NCBI GenBank assembly: GCA_016783505.1
Contig: JADHWK010000003.1
Span: 26,227-90,226 of the forward strand
Direction of reading: 5' to 3'
Length of the DNA: 64,000 nt
Origin: Candidatus Zhuqueibacterota bacterium
GTDB lineage: Bacteria > BS750m-G25
Shown here: positions 50,755 through 60,038 of the stretch, one piece after another
Layout: each line of letters begins with the position of its first letter
Position numbering within the stretch: position 1 is the first letter of the stretch
Program-made: the position numbers and the translations under genes
Notes under the pieces: generated by a model
What the model saw: the letters and a program-made list of their open reading frames with translations, nothing else
The model's database searches: none
What the model was told of the DNA's origin: nothing

Positions 50755-53625
50755 TTATCTCAAAAGCATCATTTTTGCAACTTTAGTTGATCCATTGAGG
50801 ATAAGTTTATAAAAATAGATTCCTGAAGCCAGGTTGTAAGCATCAAAGGTCACCCGATGGGTTCCCGCTTCCTGAAAACTATCCATTAGTGACCCTACCT
50901 CTTCCCCCAAAATATTATAGATCTTCAGACTCACCATCCCTGGGATGGGAAGATCATAGCTAATAATCGTCCGGGCGTTAAAGGGATTGGGGTAATTTTG
51001 AAACAGGGTAAAAGCCTGGGGCAAAATCCGATCTTTCTCCGGACTGAACAAGGTCAGCGAGTCATATCTGGCCTGGGCGGCCTGGGCGTTGGCCTGAAGG
51101 TCGGCCAGGTCATCCCCACCCAGGACTGCGTAGGCCACCGTGACTCCCTCCCTAGGGGCCAAAATATAAGGCCCGGTGGACAGCACGTGGGACCAGTCAT
51201 GGGGGGTAGTGCTCTGGGTGACTACGAAACCTTCGGTCATGAACAGATATTTATTGGCATCGGAAAAACCAGGCCATACGTAGAACTCGTTCCGCACCGC
51301 CCGGTAGGAGGTTGGGGAATTGGAAAGCAAGGCGATACCATAAAAATTCGACATTGGGCCATACATGTATCCCAGACTATTCATTGAGTCGTAATTTGCC
51401 GAATTATCGTCATAGACATTGATATCCCAATCCATGTAGAGACCGAAGTAGATGTTGTTCACCTGATCACCGGAGACGTTTTCCACCACAAATTCCAGCA
51501 TGACATAATCATCATCCGGGGGATCAGCCCAGGCATATGAGTTCTGGGTGACCTTCAGTCCCATGGGGTTCTCGGCACCCGTGTCCTGAAAGATTCCGAA
51601 CCCATCCTGATCGGAGATGGCCATCCCCCCGATGGAAAGTTCCCCACCCTGAAGGGGTTCCCAATCGTATGCGTTTTGGGCAGCGTTGCCATAGGAGCAG
51701 TCCGAGACCTGGTTGGGCCCCGTTCCCGCCCAGAAGGACCCGTGAAACAGGGCGCTGGTAGAGCCGGCAGGATACTGGAAGCCGTTTCCCAGGGAGGTGC
51801 CCTCTACATAGTCTTCGTAACCGTAAGCACCGAAGTTAGTAATGGTGAAGACCACATTGCCAATGTTGTGATCCCCATATACGGGAAGGATCATCAAGTT
51901 GAAATATTCCTGATTGGTATAAGCTCCCCCATCTGCTTCGATGTCCAGCCGGAAGATTATGTTATGACCCCCGGGGGCCTCATCGGATACCACAAACACA
52001 TATGGATTTTGGCTATTGGTGCTATCCTCTCCCGTACCCAGGTCCCCGAAATCCGCCGCGGCCTGGGTGATGGTGATCAAATCATCTTGAGTGCTGAGGG
52101 TGGCCGTTACGCCGAAGGCGGGTTCCAGAAAATTCATTATGGTGACTACTAACTCAATGGTTTCCCCGGGATCAATAATACCATCCCCATCCCCCCCGGC
52201 CGTATCGTCAAATGAATTCCCCGTGCAGGCGATGCCCGGGACAGAATCGGTCAGAGCCCGGTAGGCGTTGATCCGGCCCGAACCCAACAGGCCTTCATAT
52301 CCCGGGTTCAGGGCGTCAATGTCATCGGCGGTGGCCATAATCTGCATGGCTACCTGGTCGGCGTTCCAATAGGGATTATGGGCGAACACCAGCCCCCCCA
52401 GGCCGGCCACTAAGGGGCAGGCCATAGAGGTGCCGCTTTTGTAGCCGTAACCCCCCACCACGGTGCTGTAGATATATGACCCCGGCGCCGATACATCCAC
52501 CCAGGTACCGAAGTTGGAGAACCCTGATCTATGGTCCTGTTGACTGGTGGAAGCCACCGCCATCACCCCCTCATATGCGGAGGGATAATGAAGGTCGTCC
52601 CGACCGTCATTTCCGGCGGCAGCAATGACCAAGCACCCCCGGGCCCGGGCGTCCTGAATGACATCGTTCTCCAAATTCGAACCACCGGTTCCCCCCCAGG
52701 AAAGTGAGATGATGTTGGCCCCGGAGCGGGCAGCATAATAGATCCCTTCAAACCCATGAATGATCAGCCAGGTGTTCTGCTGGGAACTCCAGATCCCGGT
52801 ACGCACCGCCATCAACCGACAGTGCCAGCCCAGCCCGGCTACCCCGATCCCGTTGTCGGTAACTGCCGAGGCAATTCCGGCGCAATGAGACCCATGGCTT
52901 TCCGAACTGGAATTGGGATTGGGGTCATTATCTTCGTCGGTGAAGTCCCAGCCGTGAAAATCGTCCACCCAGCCGTTGGAATCGTCGTCTACCCCCGCCG
53001 TGCCGTTTAGCTCAACCCAATTAATCCAGATATTACCTTCAAGATCCGGATGATCCAGATCCATTCCCAAGTCCACCACGGCGATGACCACCGCGGTATC
53101 CCCCTGACTTATTTCCCAAGCGTCCGGGGCCTGAATCTGGGGCAGACCCCATTGGTTGGGGTAATAAGGATCATTGGGGATTGTATCCACCTGAGCTGAC
53201 TTCATAAAGGACCGGGAAAAAATTCTATCCACCGATCGGACATATCGGGGTTCGGCATATTCCAGACTGGGATCTGACCCGAATTTCTCAACAGCGTTGG
53301 CTAAGTCCAGTCCCGGTTTCAGGGTCAACACATACACCCGGTTCAGGCCGAATGGACTGTCCCCCCGGGCCTGGGGAATGGCACGCTCTACTGTCTTTAC
53401 ATCATTGAGTAGAGCGTCCACGGAGGCTATCCCTACCGACCATTGGTCGCCAATTTTTTGGGGAGTAACCGATTCCAGAAACTTCACCACTACCCGGTCG
53501 GAAACCACCAGGGCCTTATCGGACAATTGGGTTATGGAAAAACCCCCTTCTCCCCGGGATGTCCCAACAAAAATCAAAACGGAAAGCATAATCAAAAATA
53601 GACAGAAACCCCATTGATTTTTCAT
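50755..53625 (-). CDS. Subtilisin-family (S8) protease with type IX sorting domain
   Basis: A 956-residue secreted protease. Signal peptide (1-25), a propeptide-like region, then the S8 catalytic domain with Asp185 (VVDLGMDLDHPDL), His244 (HGSHCAG) and Ser400 (GTSMACP). All three are present. The C-terminal 80 residues are a sorting domain (NYPNPFNARTIISYDL ... VSLKIYNILGEEVGSL ... SGIYFYKLILNGS). Domains between 450 and 870 are beta-sandwich-like. It is the last gene of the operon running from about 64 kb. The serpin at 15 kb could restrain such an enzyme (inference). Confidence 0.95.
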   Translation of the reverse strand: MKNQWGFCLFLIMLSVLIFVGTSRGEGGFSITQLSDKALVVSDRVVVKFLESVTPQKIGDQWSVGIASVDALLNDVKTVERAIPQARGDSPFGLNRVYVLTLKPGLDLANAVEKFGSDPSLEYAEPRYVRSVDRIFSRSFMKSAQVDTIPNDPYYPNQWGLPQIQAPDAWEISQGDTAVVIAVVDLGMDLDHPDLEGNIWINWVELNGTAGVDDDSNGWVDDFHGWDFTDEDNDPNPNSSSESHGSHCAGIASAVTDNGIGVAGLGWHCRLMAVRTGIWSSQQNTWLIIHGFEGIYYAARSGANIISLSWGGTGGSNLENDVIQDARARGCLVIAAAGNDGRDDLHYPSAYEGVMAVASTSQQDHRSGFSNFGTWVDVSAPGSYIYSTVVGGYGYKSGTSMACPLVAGLGGLVFAHNPYWNADQVAMQIMATADDIDALNPGYEGLLGSGRINAYRALTDSVPGIACTGNSFDDTAGGDGDGIIDPGETIELVVTIMNFLEPAFGVTATLSTQDDLITITQAAADFGDLGTGEDSTNSQNPYVFVVSDEAPGGHNIIFRLDIEADGGAYTNQEYFNLMILPVYGDHNIGNVVFTITNFGAYGYEDYVEGTSLGNGFQYPAGSTSALFHGSFWAGTGPNQVSDCSYGNAAQNAYDWEPLQGGELSIGGMAISDQDGFGIFQDTGAENPMGLKVTQNSYAWADPPDDDYVMLEFVVENVSGDQVNNIYFGLYMDWDINVYDDNSANYDSMNSLGYMYGPMSNFYGIALLSNSPTSYRAVRNEFYVWPGFSDANKYLFMTEGFVVTQSTTPHDWSHVLSTGPYILAPREGVTVAYAVLGGDDLADLQANAQAAQARYDSLTLFSPEKDRILPQAFTLFQNYPNPFNARTIISYDLPIPGMVSLKIYNILGEEVGSLMDSFQEAGTHRVTFDAYNLASGIYFYKLILNGSTKVAKMMLLR

Positions 53626-53652
53626 CTTTTATCTCAGAAATTTTGAGACGGT

Positions 53653-54690
53653 CTAATCCGTTTCCGATAGTTGGAAACGTAGGATGCGGTCATTGCCCGT
53701 ATCAGCTACGTACATCGTCTTATCGAAATAAGCCACCCCATTAGGGTGATTGAATTGTCCCTCACCACCAAAAGATTCCAGTTCTACCCCATAGGAAGAA
53801 AATTTAAAAACCGAATCCTTGGCTGCATCCACAACATAGATATTCCCATGGCCATCTACGGTTATATCCGCCGGCTGGTCGAATTTATTGAGTTCAAAAA
53901 TGTCAAATTGTCCTTGTTGGGGGTTTAGTTTGGGATAGAAACCCTCGGATGAAAATGCTATCCACTGAACCTTATAAAAATTATAACCCGTCTGGCAAAA
54001 GATAAAATCCCAGGAATAGTTGTTAACAGAGGTAATCCCACTGGGTGTAGCGCAAGAAAATATTCCAGTCCCCCCGGCCCTCAATTCTAAAGGACCCCTG
54101 AGATGAATGGTATCTTGACGGGCTTGTTCAAACAATAAGATGGCATTATCGTAGAAGTCGGGACCGTTCAGGGTTACCAAAAACATATCCTCTATGGTCA
54201 CCGTAATCCCGGTAAACTGCCACAGGGGCTTATCAACCAGGTAGTCGTAGTTCACCGGATCCACCGTAGGATAATCAATAATTTCCGCCGATTCGATTTC
54301 ATGACCGGCCTCATACATTTTTATCCGATAAAGGTGGTTGTTACCCGAAACCACCCAGACATCCAATTTCCGGTCCTGGGCGATGTCCACTGGATGGGGA
54401 ATGTAAGTAGCCCCCTGAAAGTTGCCGAACAAATCCAGCATCACTACCCGGTCATTACCCGTATCTGCCACGTAGATGAACGGCTCCCGACCGACAAACA
54501 CATCCTGGGGTCCTGAAAACCCGTAGTCAGCGTGGCCCCATTCGGGAACCAATTGGATGTATTTAGTTTCTCCCGGTCCCTCCTCTTCCTCGGACGGCGT
54601 GACATGAATCATGGGATATTTTTCTCCACATCCATTGATAATCCAGCAGACAACGATAGAATGGAGCAAGATAGCCCAGATTATTTTCAA
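53653..54690 (-). CDS. NHL-repeat lipoprotein
   Basis: A 345-residue lipoprotein (lipobox INGC, Cys21) with beta-propeller NHL-like repeats: QDVFVGREPFIYVADTGNDRV, ADITVDGHGNIYVVDAAKDSV and FDKTMYVADTGNDRILRF. Such propellers bind partners at the surface. It sits 12 bp from the PorV-like gene and 27 bp from the subtilase, all in one operon. Confidence 0.85.
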   Translation of the reverse strand: MKIIWAILLHSIVVCWIINGCGEKYPMIHVTPSEEEEGPGETKYIQLVPEWGHADYGFSGPQDVFVGREPFIYVADTGNDRVVMLDLFGNFQGATYIPHPVDIAQDRKLDVWVVSGNNHLYRIKMYEAGHEIESAEIIDYPTVDPVNYDYLVDKPLWQFTGITVTIEDMFLVTLNGPDFYDNAILLFEQARQDTIHLRGPLELRAGGTGIFSCATPSGITSVNNYSWDFIFCQTGYNFYKVQWIAFSSEGFYPKLNPQQGQFDIFELNKFDQPADITVDGHGNIYVVDAAKDSVFKFSSYGVELESFGGEGQFNHPNGVAYFDKTMYVADTGNDRILRFQLSETD

Positions 54691-54702
54691 TTGCGCACCC
54701 CC

Positions 54703-55689
54703 TCAAAATTTAAAACTTAATGAAAAACGGTTCACATTGCCCAAAAGGCCAAACTGGGTGAAGGCATAGTCCATTTGTAGGCGGTAGCTAACAATGGGCA
54801 TAATGAATCCCGCCCCCAGACTAAACGTCTCTTCGTCCACGTTAAACTTATACCCCCCCCGGAGGGCCAATAACCGTTGCCACCAATATTCAAAACCGAC
54901 ATGGAGGTTCTCCGATTTGTCGTTAGGATGATTAAGTTGTAAGGCAGTGGTCAACTTTTGCTGGGAGGTTTGAAGGAGTTCTATGGCAAAGCCGAAACGG
55001 AATATGGTGGGGGGGTTAAAGGATTGAAAGCTAGTAACCTCCCGCCCATCCGTAGTGAACAAAGTTCCTTTTGGGGTCAACTGGGGACCAAAATTAGTAA
55101 GACTGACGGCAAATCGGGCGCTGTGAAACCCCGTCCAGTAATACGTGCCCAGATCAATCATAACGCTCTGGATTGTCAGCTCGGCAAGGGTCTCCTGCAT
55201 TGCCTTAACCGATCCCCCGAAGCTAAATTGTTCGGTGAACCTCCGAGCAAAGGAGAGTCCTACCAGCAGATCGCCAAAACTGAAGTATCTTCCCGTTCCA
55301 AAGGGTTGCAACTCGGTGGTTTCCTCCATATCGTCCATGTGGAGGGCTATGGCATAAAGGCCAAGGGTGTTCTCGGCCGACAGATGATGGACGTAACCGA
55401 TGAATTCGTGCTTGAGACCCACCAGCCACAGATTATGGGAGATGAAAAATTCATTACGGTCAAACTGCACTAATCCCGCTGGGTTCCAATAGAGGGCGGT
55501 GGCATCATCGGAGACGGCACAGAAGGCCTCGCCCATCCCGGCGGCCCGGCCCCCCACCCCGATCTTCAGGAATTGAGCCGAGGCCGTCCCCGCCCGCTGA
55601 CCCCCCAGAACAGGCCAGAGCTGGGAGAAGGCTGATTGGCTATGAGTCAGAAAAAAAAGCAATGCAATAAGGCAGGTAACTTTTCTCAT
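54703..55689 (-). CDS. PorV/PorQ-like outer-membrane protein
   Basis: A 328-residue beta-barrel of the UPF0164/PorV-PorQ kind: signal peptide, then AGTASAQFLKIGVGGRAAGMGEAFCAVSDDATALYWNPAGL, the family mark. PorV and PorQ belong to the type IX secretion/attachment system; the surrounding genes carry type IX-like sorting tails. The last residues SFKF are a barrel C-terminus. It lies 12 bp from each neighbour. Confidence 0.87.
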   Translation of the reverse strand: MRKVTCLIALLFFLTHSQSAFSQLWPVLGGQRAGTASAQFLKIGVGGRAAGMGEAFCAVSDDATALYWNPAGLVQFDRNEFFISHNLWLVGLKHEFIGYVHHLSAENTLGLYAIALHMDDMEETTELQPFGTGRYFSFGDLLVGLSFARRFTEQFSFGGSVKAMQETLAELTIQSVMIDLGTYYWTGFHSARFAVSLTNFGPQLTPKGTLFTTDGREVTSFQSFNPPTIFRFGFAIELLQTSQQKLTTALQLNHPNDKSENLHVGFEYWWQRLLALRGGYKFNVDEETFSLGAGFIMPIVSYRLQMDYAFTQFGLLGNVNRFSLSFKF

Positions 55690-55701
55690 CCGAAAGCCTG
55701 G

Positions 55702-58530
55702 TTAAAATCTGATTGACAACCCGGCTGTAATATGACGCTGGTTCAGGTAACGGGCCGGGTTGAATGGAAATGGTTTCAAGGGGGCCTGGGTATCCGGGTA
55801 TAAAGGATCGTTCCAGGACGTCGGGGTGGGATCCCCGTATTCGTATGCGCAACCGGTAACTGGGTTGATCAGATTGGCGTTCTTCCGATTAAAAAGGTTT
55901 TGGACTTCCAGAAAAAATGTATAATGAAAACCTGAAAAATGAAAATATTTTTCAAAATTTAGGTTAACCCAATTCCAATATTCCCCCACTTCTCCGTACG
56001 GGTCATCAGAGAACCCGTTATGGTCTAAGTCATCATCGTATTCCATCCTACCGTTGGAAAGAATAGTACCCGTGAAGAAATAAGGGGTATACCGTTTCCC
56101 CGCTTGAGCAAAGGCATAAAGGTTTAAATTCCAATCGGCGGGCAGCTTTAGTCCAAAGAGCCGTATCGGGTTTTGGCGATCCACAAACAGGTTAACATTC
56201 AACGAAAACTGCCAGGGGCGATCCCAGATTAAATAATCCTCGGTAATGGGTTTTTCAGGAATATATCCTTTAGCGACCTGGGCAGCATCTTCTGGGGAGG
56301 AACTCTTGCCGGTGGCTATGGAATAGGATGCGTTAAAAGAACCGGTAAAGAAACGCCCGGCTCTCTTTCTATATTCTATTTCAACCCCCCTAGCCCGGGA
56401 GTAGTCCAGGTTAATGTATGTAGTATAGGGCCGGCCCGCTTGCCGCCCTACCCCTAAAAATCTCACCGTAGTCACATAATCAAAAATATCCCGATAATAA
56501 GCCGTAATGGTAAAAACATCGTTCTCGGTAAATCTATGTTTCAACCCCATTTCATAAGCTACGGTCGTCTCAGGATTCAAATTGGGATTGCCGAACTTCT
56601 GATAGTCTGTCTTAGCCGTATTCACCCCCAATTTAGCATAGACAAACTGGGGCTTAGGCCATTTGGAAAAATGACCATATGATAGAAACAATACCTGATG
56701 GTCGGAGATGGGATGGGAGAGCCCGATGCGAGGGCTCAGGCGTCCTTTCCCCTTACGTCCGAAAAGTTTAAAGGTATCCTCCTTAAAGGCCCTCCGGGTT
56801 GCTTCAGTAATCGTCTCCACCCCTGGATTATTGACCGCATCCTCGACGTATTTTCCCGGAAACCAGTAGTCCAATCGTAAGCCCAGATTGGCTATTAATC
56901 CCTTATAATTAATTTTATCCTGAAGATATGCGGAGCCAAAATTCGGACAAACCCGATAAATGTCATTATTCAATCCATAATCACCAAACCAGGGGGCATA
57001 AATGTCAATTAGCTGCATGCTCTGGTAAGTTGCTTCCATTCCCCCCTTCAGGTGGTGTTGATCGCTGACCACACTGACTACGTCCCCCTTGACGGAAACA
57101 GCTTCCACGTAATGGTCGTGCCATGTCTTGCCGTCCCCGTAGTCGTAGAACCCATCCCCGGGGTATACGTAAATACGGCTGGAATCCGGGTGAAAAAAAT
57201 AATCCACCGGCTGGGTGACGATGTCCTTTGGCTCCTGGTATTCCGTCCAATGCTTCCCATTCACATCGCTGCGCAGATTGGTAAAATACCGACTCAGCTT
57301 CAGGTCATAGAAGGTCTTGGAACTTAAGGTATGGGTCCAGGATAGGACGGTATGTTCGTTAAAATGGGTAAACGTATTGAAATTATCCAGGTTCTTCTGG
57401 TATTTGTAGGGATACCCGGGACCAGGGGGAACATATTCCAGGTTGGTCTGCAGGGATCGGGTGTTCTGGTTGATAGCCACTGAAGTATTATAGGAGAAGC
57501 ATAATTTGTGGGCAGGATCGATTTTCCATGTCAGTTTTCCCAGCCAGGACCAATTATTATTTTCCCGGGGAGCAAACCGGGTACCGTGGAAGATTGATGA
57601 ATACAGTCGCTTAGCGCTGTAATGGGTATAATCATCGGAAATGCCCATGTATCCGTTGGTAAAAAAGGTAACCGCCCCAGGAAACCTGAAACCTAATATG
57701 GGCAACAGGTAGGTGGTAACCGGCTCCGGTCCATCCAGGCTTGTTTCTGCGATGTCGGTATTAAAATTGGATGGGCTGTCCTCATTCAATCCCCAATGAT
57801 CGGTCTTATAGGAAATGCGGCCGTGAAACCGTCGTGTTCCCTCCTTGGTACGGACGTTCACCACCCCGGACATAGCCTGACCATATTCGGCGTTGAACCC
57901 CCCGGTAATGACCTCAATCTCTTGAATGGAGCTGGCAGAAAGCTGCAGCCCGAACCCGGTACCCGACAGGGGGTCTTGAACGGAGAGCCCGTCCAAAAGG
58001 TAAGCGTTTTCGTAGGACCTGCCCCCCCGGATATGTATTTCATCATCGGAACGCACCACCCCAGCCTGAATACTCACAATATCGGCGACGTTCTCCACCA
58101 CCGCCCGGTCGATCTCCTCTGCGGAAACCCGCCGGGCTGAGGCCGTTTCCTCCACGTCGAACAGAGGTTTCTCCCCCACGATGACCACCTCCTGACCCAG
58201 GGCGAGGACAGTGGGCTGCAACTGTATAGTCAGCTCCGTCGTTCCCCCGGGACGCACCTTAACTCCGGTATGTTCCACCTCGGTATATCCAAGCATAGTA
58301 GCCTTCAGGGTATATACTCCAGGCGACACATTTAAGATCAGAAAATCTCCGTTCAGGTCGGTGGCCGCCCCGTAATAGGTCCCCTTAACGACCACGTTAA
58401 CCACAGGAAGGCCATCGCCCGTATCGTCATCTATAACTCTTCCGACGATATTTCCCTTTGCCTGGGCGAAAATTTGTTGGGACAAAGGAAAAACTAAAAG
58501 GGTAAATAAGACTAGAATATGCCTTTTCAT
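55702..58530 (-). CDS. TonB-dependent receptor with CarboxypepD-reg domain
   Basis: A 942-residue outer-membrane receptor. Signal peptide (1-24), CarboxypepD-reg-like domain (about 28-105: GRVIDDDTGDGLPVVNVVVKG), plug (about 130-240, with VENVADIVSIQAGV, ENAYLLDGLSV and the GFNAEYGQAMSGVVN mark), then a 22-strand-type barrel that closes with TAGLSIRF. Ligand is unknown. The SusC-like start suggests transport of a complex substrate, but no SusD partner is here. It is between a lipoprotein and the PorV-like gene in the operon. Confidence 0.94.
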   Translation of the reverse strand: MKRHILVLFTLLVFPLSQQIFAQAKGNIVGRVIDDDTGDGLPVVNVVVKGTYYGAATDLNGDFLILNVSPGVYTLKATMLGYTEVEHTGVKVRPGGTTELTIQLQPTVLALGQEVVIVGEKPLFDVEETASARRVSAEEIDRAVVENVADIVSIQAGVVRSDDEIHIRGGRSYENAYLLDGLSVQDPLSGTGFGLQLSASSIQEIEVITGGFNAEYGQAMSGVVNVRTKEGTRRFHGRISYKTDHWGLNEDSPSNFNTDIAETSLDGPEPVTTYLLPILGFRFPGAVTFFTNGYMGISDDYTHYSAKRLYSSIFHGTRFAPRENNNWSWLGKLTWKIDPAHKLCFSYNTSVAINQNTRSLQTNLEYVPPGPGYPYKYQKNLDNFNTFTHFNEHTVLSWTHTLSSKTFYDLKLSRYFTNLRSDVNGKHWTEYQEPKDIVTQPVDYFFHPDSSRIYVYPGDGFYDYGDGKTWHDHYVEAVSVKGDVVSVVSDQHHLKGGMEATYQSMQLIDIYAPWFGDYGLNNDIYRVCPNFGSAYLQDKINYKGLIANLGLRLDYWFPGKYVEDAVNNPGVETITEATRRAFKEDTFKLFGRKGKGRLSPRIGLSHPISDHQVLFLSYGHFSKWPKPQFVYAKLGVNTAKTDYQKFGNPNLNPETTVAYEMGLKHRFTENDVFTITAYYRDIFDYVTTVRFLGVGRQAGRPYTTYINLDYSRARGVEIEYRKRAGRFFTGSFNASYSIATGKSSSPEDAAQVAKGYIPEKPITEDYLIWDRPWQFSLNVNLFVDRQNPIRLFGLKLPADWNLNLYAFAQAGKRYTPYFFTGTILSNGRMEYDDDLDHNGFSDDPYGEVGEYWNWVNLNFEKYFHFSGFHYTFFLEVQNLFNRKNANLINPVTGCAYEYGDPTPTSWNDPLYPDTQAPLKPFPFNPARYLNQRHITAGLSIRF

Positions 58531-58542
58531 ATCATCTTCTTC

Positions 58543-59958
58543 CTAAGGTTCCCCAAACTCGAGAAAAAATATTTGGGAAAGAAGGTCATCCACCGTCCCT
58601 AAACCGTCTACCTTGTGCAAAGGGACGCTAAAGAAATAAAAGGTGTTGCCGGCATCAATCACCGCCAGGGGCGGCTGTCCCACCCATCGGGAGCTGGCTT
58701 GAAGACGGTAGAGCACCGAGGCACTGGGCTTGGGAATGGCCGAGTAGGGCCAGGGGAAAAAGGTGCCCACCATCAAGTTGTCAAAGGTATCGGCGTACAG
58801 ACTGTCGGGCAAAATTACTGCGGGCGGCCAAATGTCCGGTATCCTGTTCCCCATACTATCTACCAGGGTCCCCATACTATCCACCGGGGAAAATACGGAC
58901 AAGTTTCCAAGATTTGTAAAATTTTCCGAAAAGGCGGTGGTGAACAATACTTTGCCCCCCGAAGCTTTAAATTGGGGTAAACCCCCTTTAGCCAAGCTGA
59001 GGTTGGGGTCATCATCGGCATACCACATGATTCTGTCAAAAAGTTTGATTGATTCCGTGAAGTTAAACACAATCTGTTCTGAATAGGGGAAGTAAGGCAA
59101 AAGGTCTGGCCCACCCGTCCCGTCCTCATCCCGCTTAATATCCCAGACCGAATAGTTACCGGGACCAACCAGACTATCCAGAAGGGAACGGTAGAACTCC
59201 CCGCTTCCATCTTCCGTTTTATAGTCATCAATGATCAGATAGTCACCCTTGGGTTCCCGGACATACCAAACCCCATTCGTATCCCGGGGCATGCGGATGA
59301 AGGGGCTGGCTGCCCCGGCTAAATCCACCGCACGGACGTAAAATACGTGGGATTGATTGGGCGTAAGGCCATCGGCTTCGGTAAGGGTTACAAAGGTCGT
59401 ATCCGGGAGAATATCAACATATAAGGATGGATTAGATGTATCTTCTAAAACATATTGATATTTCTGAATGGTTTCCTCCCCATCAAAATCATGCCCCTCC
59501 CAAAAAAAGGAAGCCACCGTAAAGGTAGTCTCCGGGACATCGCATAGGGGGGGGAATTTAATTTCGGGGAGGGTGTTATGAACGGGAAAGACCAGTTGAG
59601 CCGGGGTGGGGTCGGTCAGCAGATCATCATCCATCGCTTTAATCCGGAAGGTGAACAGAGCGGAATCCCCCAAAAACCGGAGATGAAATGTGTCGCTGTT
59701 CTCAGTCGTCCACACCCATTCTGAATCAATAGCGCCACCCTCCCAGATGTAATAAAATCCCTTTACAAGACCATCCTTGTCATCCCCCGACCAATAGATC
59801 ACCTGTATACTAGACGTAGAGTTCAACGATGAATCAGGATCTAAAAATACATGGGTCTCCGGGGGCTGGTTTTCATAAGGAGAATCAGCGATGCGCCTTG
59901 AACATCCAAACAAGGCGGTGAAAATAATGGCTAACCAAATCAGGGAAAAACGTCCCAT
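58543..59958 (-). CDS. Surface lipoprotein with fibronectin-type repeats
   Basis: A 471-residue lipoprotein (lipobox LFGC, Cys19), with Ig/FN3-like repeats around 30-230 (QVIYWSGDDKDGLVKGFYYIWEG and VASFFWEGHDFDG). A C-terminal part resembling a glutamine-amidotransferase-like/DUF fold has DYLIIDDYK and VGQPPLAVIDAGNTFYFF. No catalytic residue is evident. It follows the 60-62 kb gene by 80 bp, with a hairpin in the gap. Confidence 0.7.
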   Translation of the reverse strand: MGRFSLIWLAIIFTALFGCSRRIADSPYENQPPETHVFLDPDSSLNSTSSIQVIYWSGDDKDGLVKGFYYIWEGGAIDSEWVWTTENSDTFHLRFLGDSALFTFRIKAMDDDLLTDPTPAQLVFPVHNTLPEIKFPPLCDVPETTFTVASFFWEGHDFDGEETIQKYQYVLEDTSNPSLYVDILPDTTFVTLTEADGLTPNQSHVFYVRAVDLAGAASPFIRMPRDTNGVWYVREPKGDYLIIDDYKTEDGSGEFYRSLLDSLVGPGNYSVWDIKRDEDGTGGPDLLPYFPYSEQIVFNFTESIKLFDRIMWYADDDPNLSLAKGGLPQFKASGGKVLFTTAFSENFTNLGNLSVFSPVDSMGTLVDSMGNRIPDIWPPAVILPDSLYADTFDNLMVGTFFPWPYSAIPKPSASVLYRLQASSRWVGQPPLAVIDAGNTFYFFSVPLHKVDGLGTVDDLLSQIFFLEFGEP

Positions 59959-59989
59959 AGACCTATCGGGTTATTGACAACTGAAACCA

Positions 59990-60012
59990 GGGAGGGGTCA
60001 ATGACCCCTCCC
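59990..60012. other. Hairpin between two operon genes
   Basis: GGGAGGGGTCA and TGACCCCTCCC form a 10-11-bp stem with a tiny loop and no T-tract. It may stabilise or process the operon mRNA rather than end it. Confidence 0.5.
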
Positions 60013-60038
60013 TTAAGGCTTTGACAGGTGACCACTTT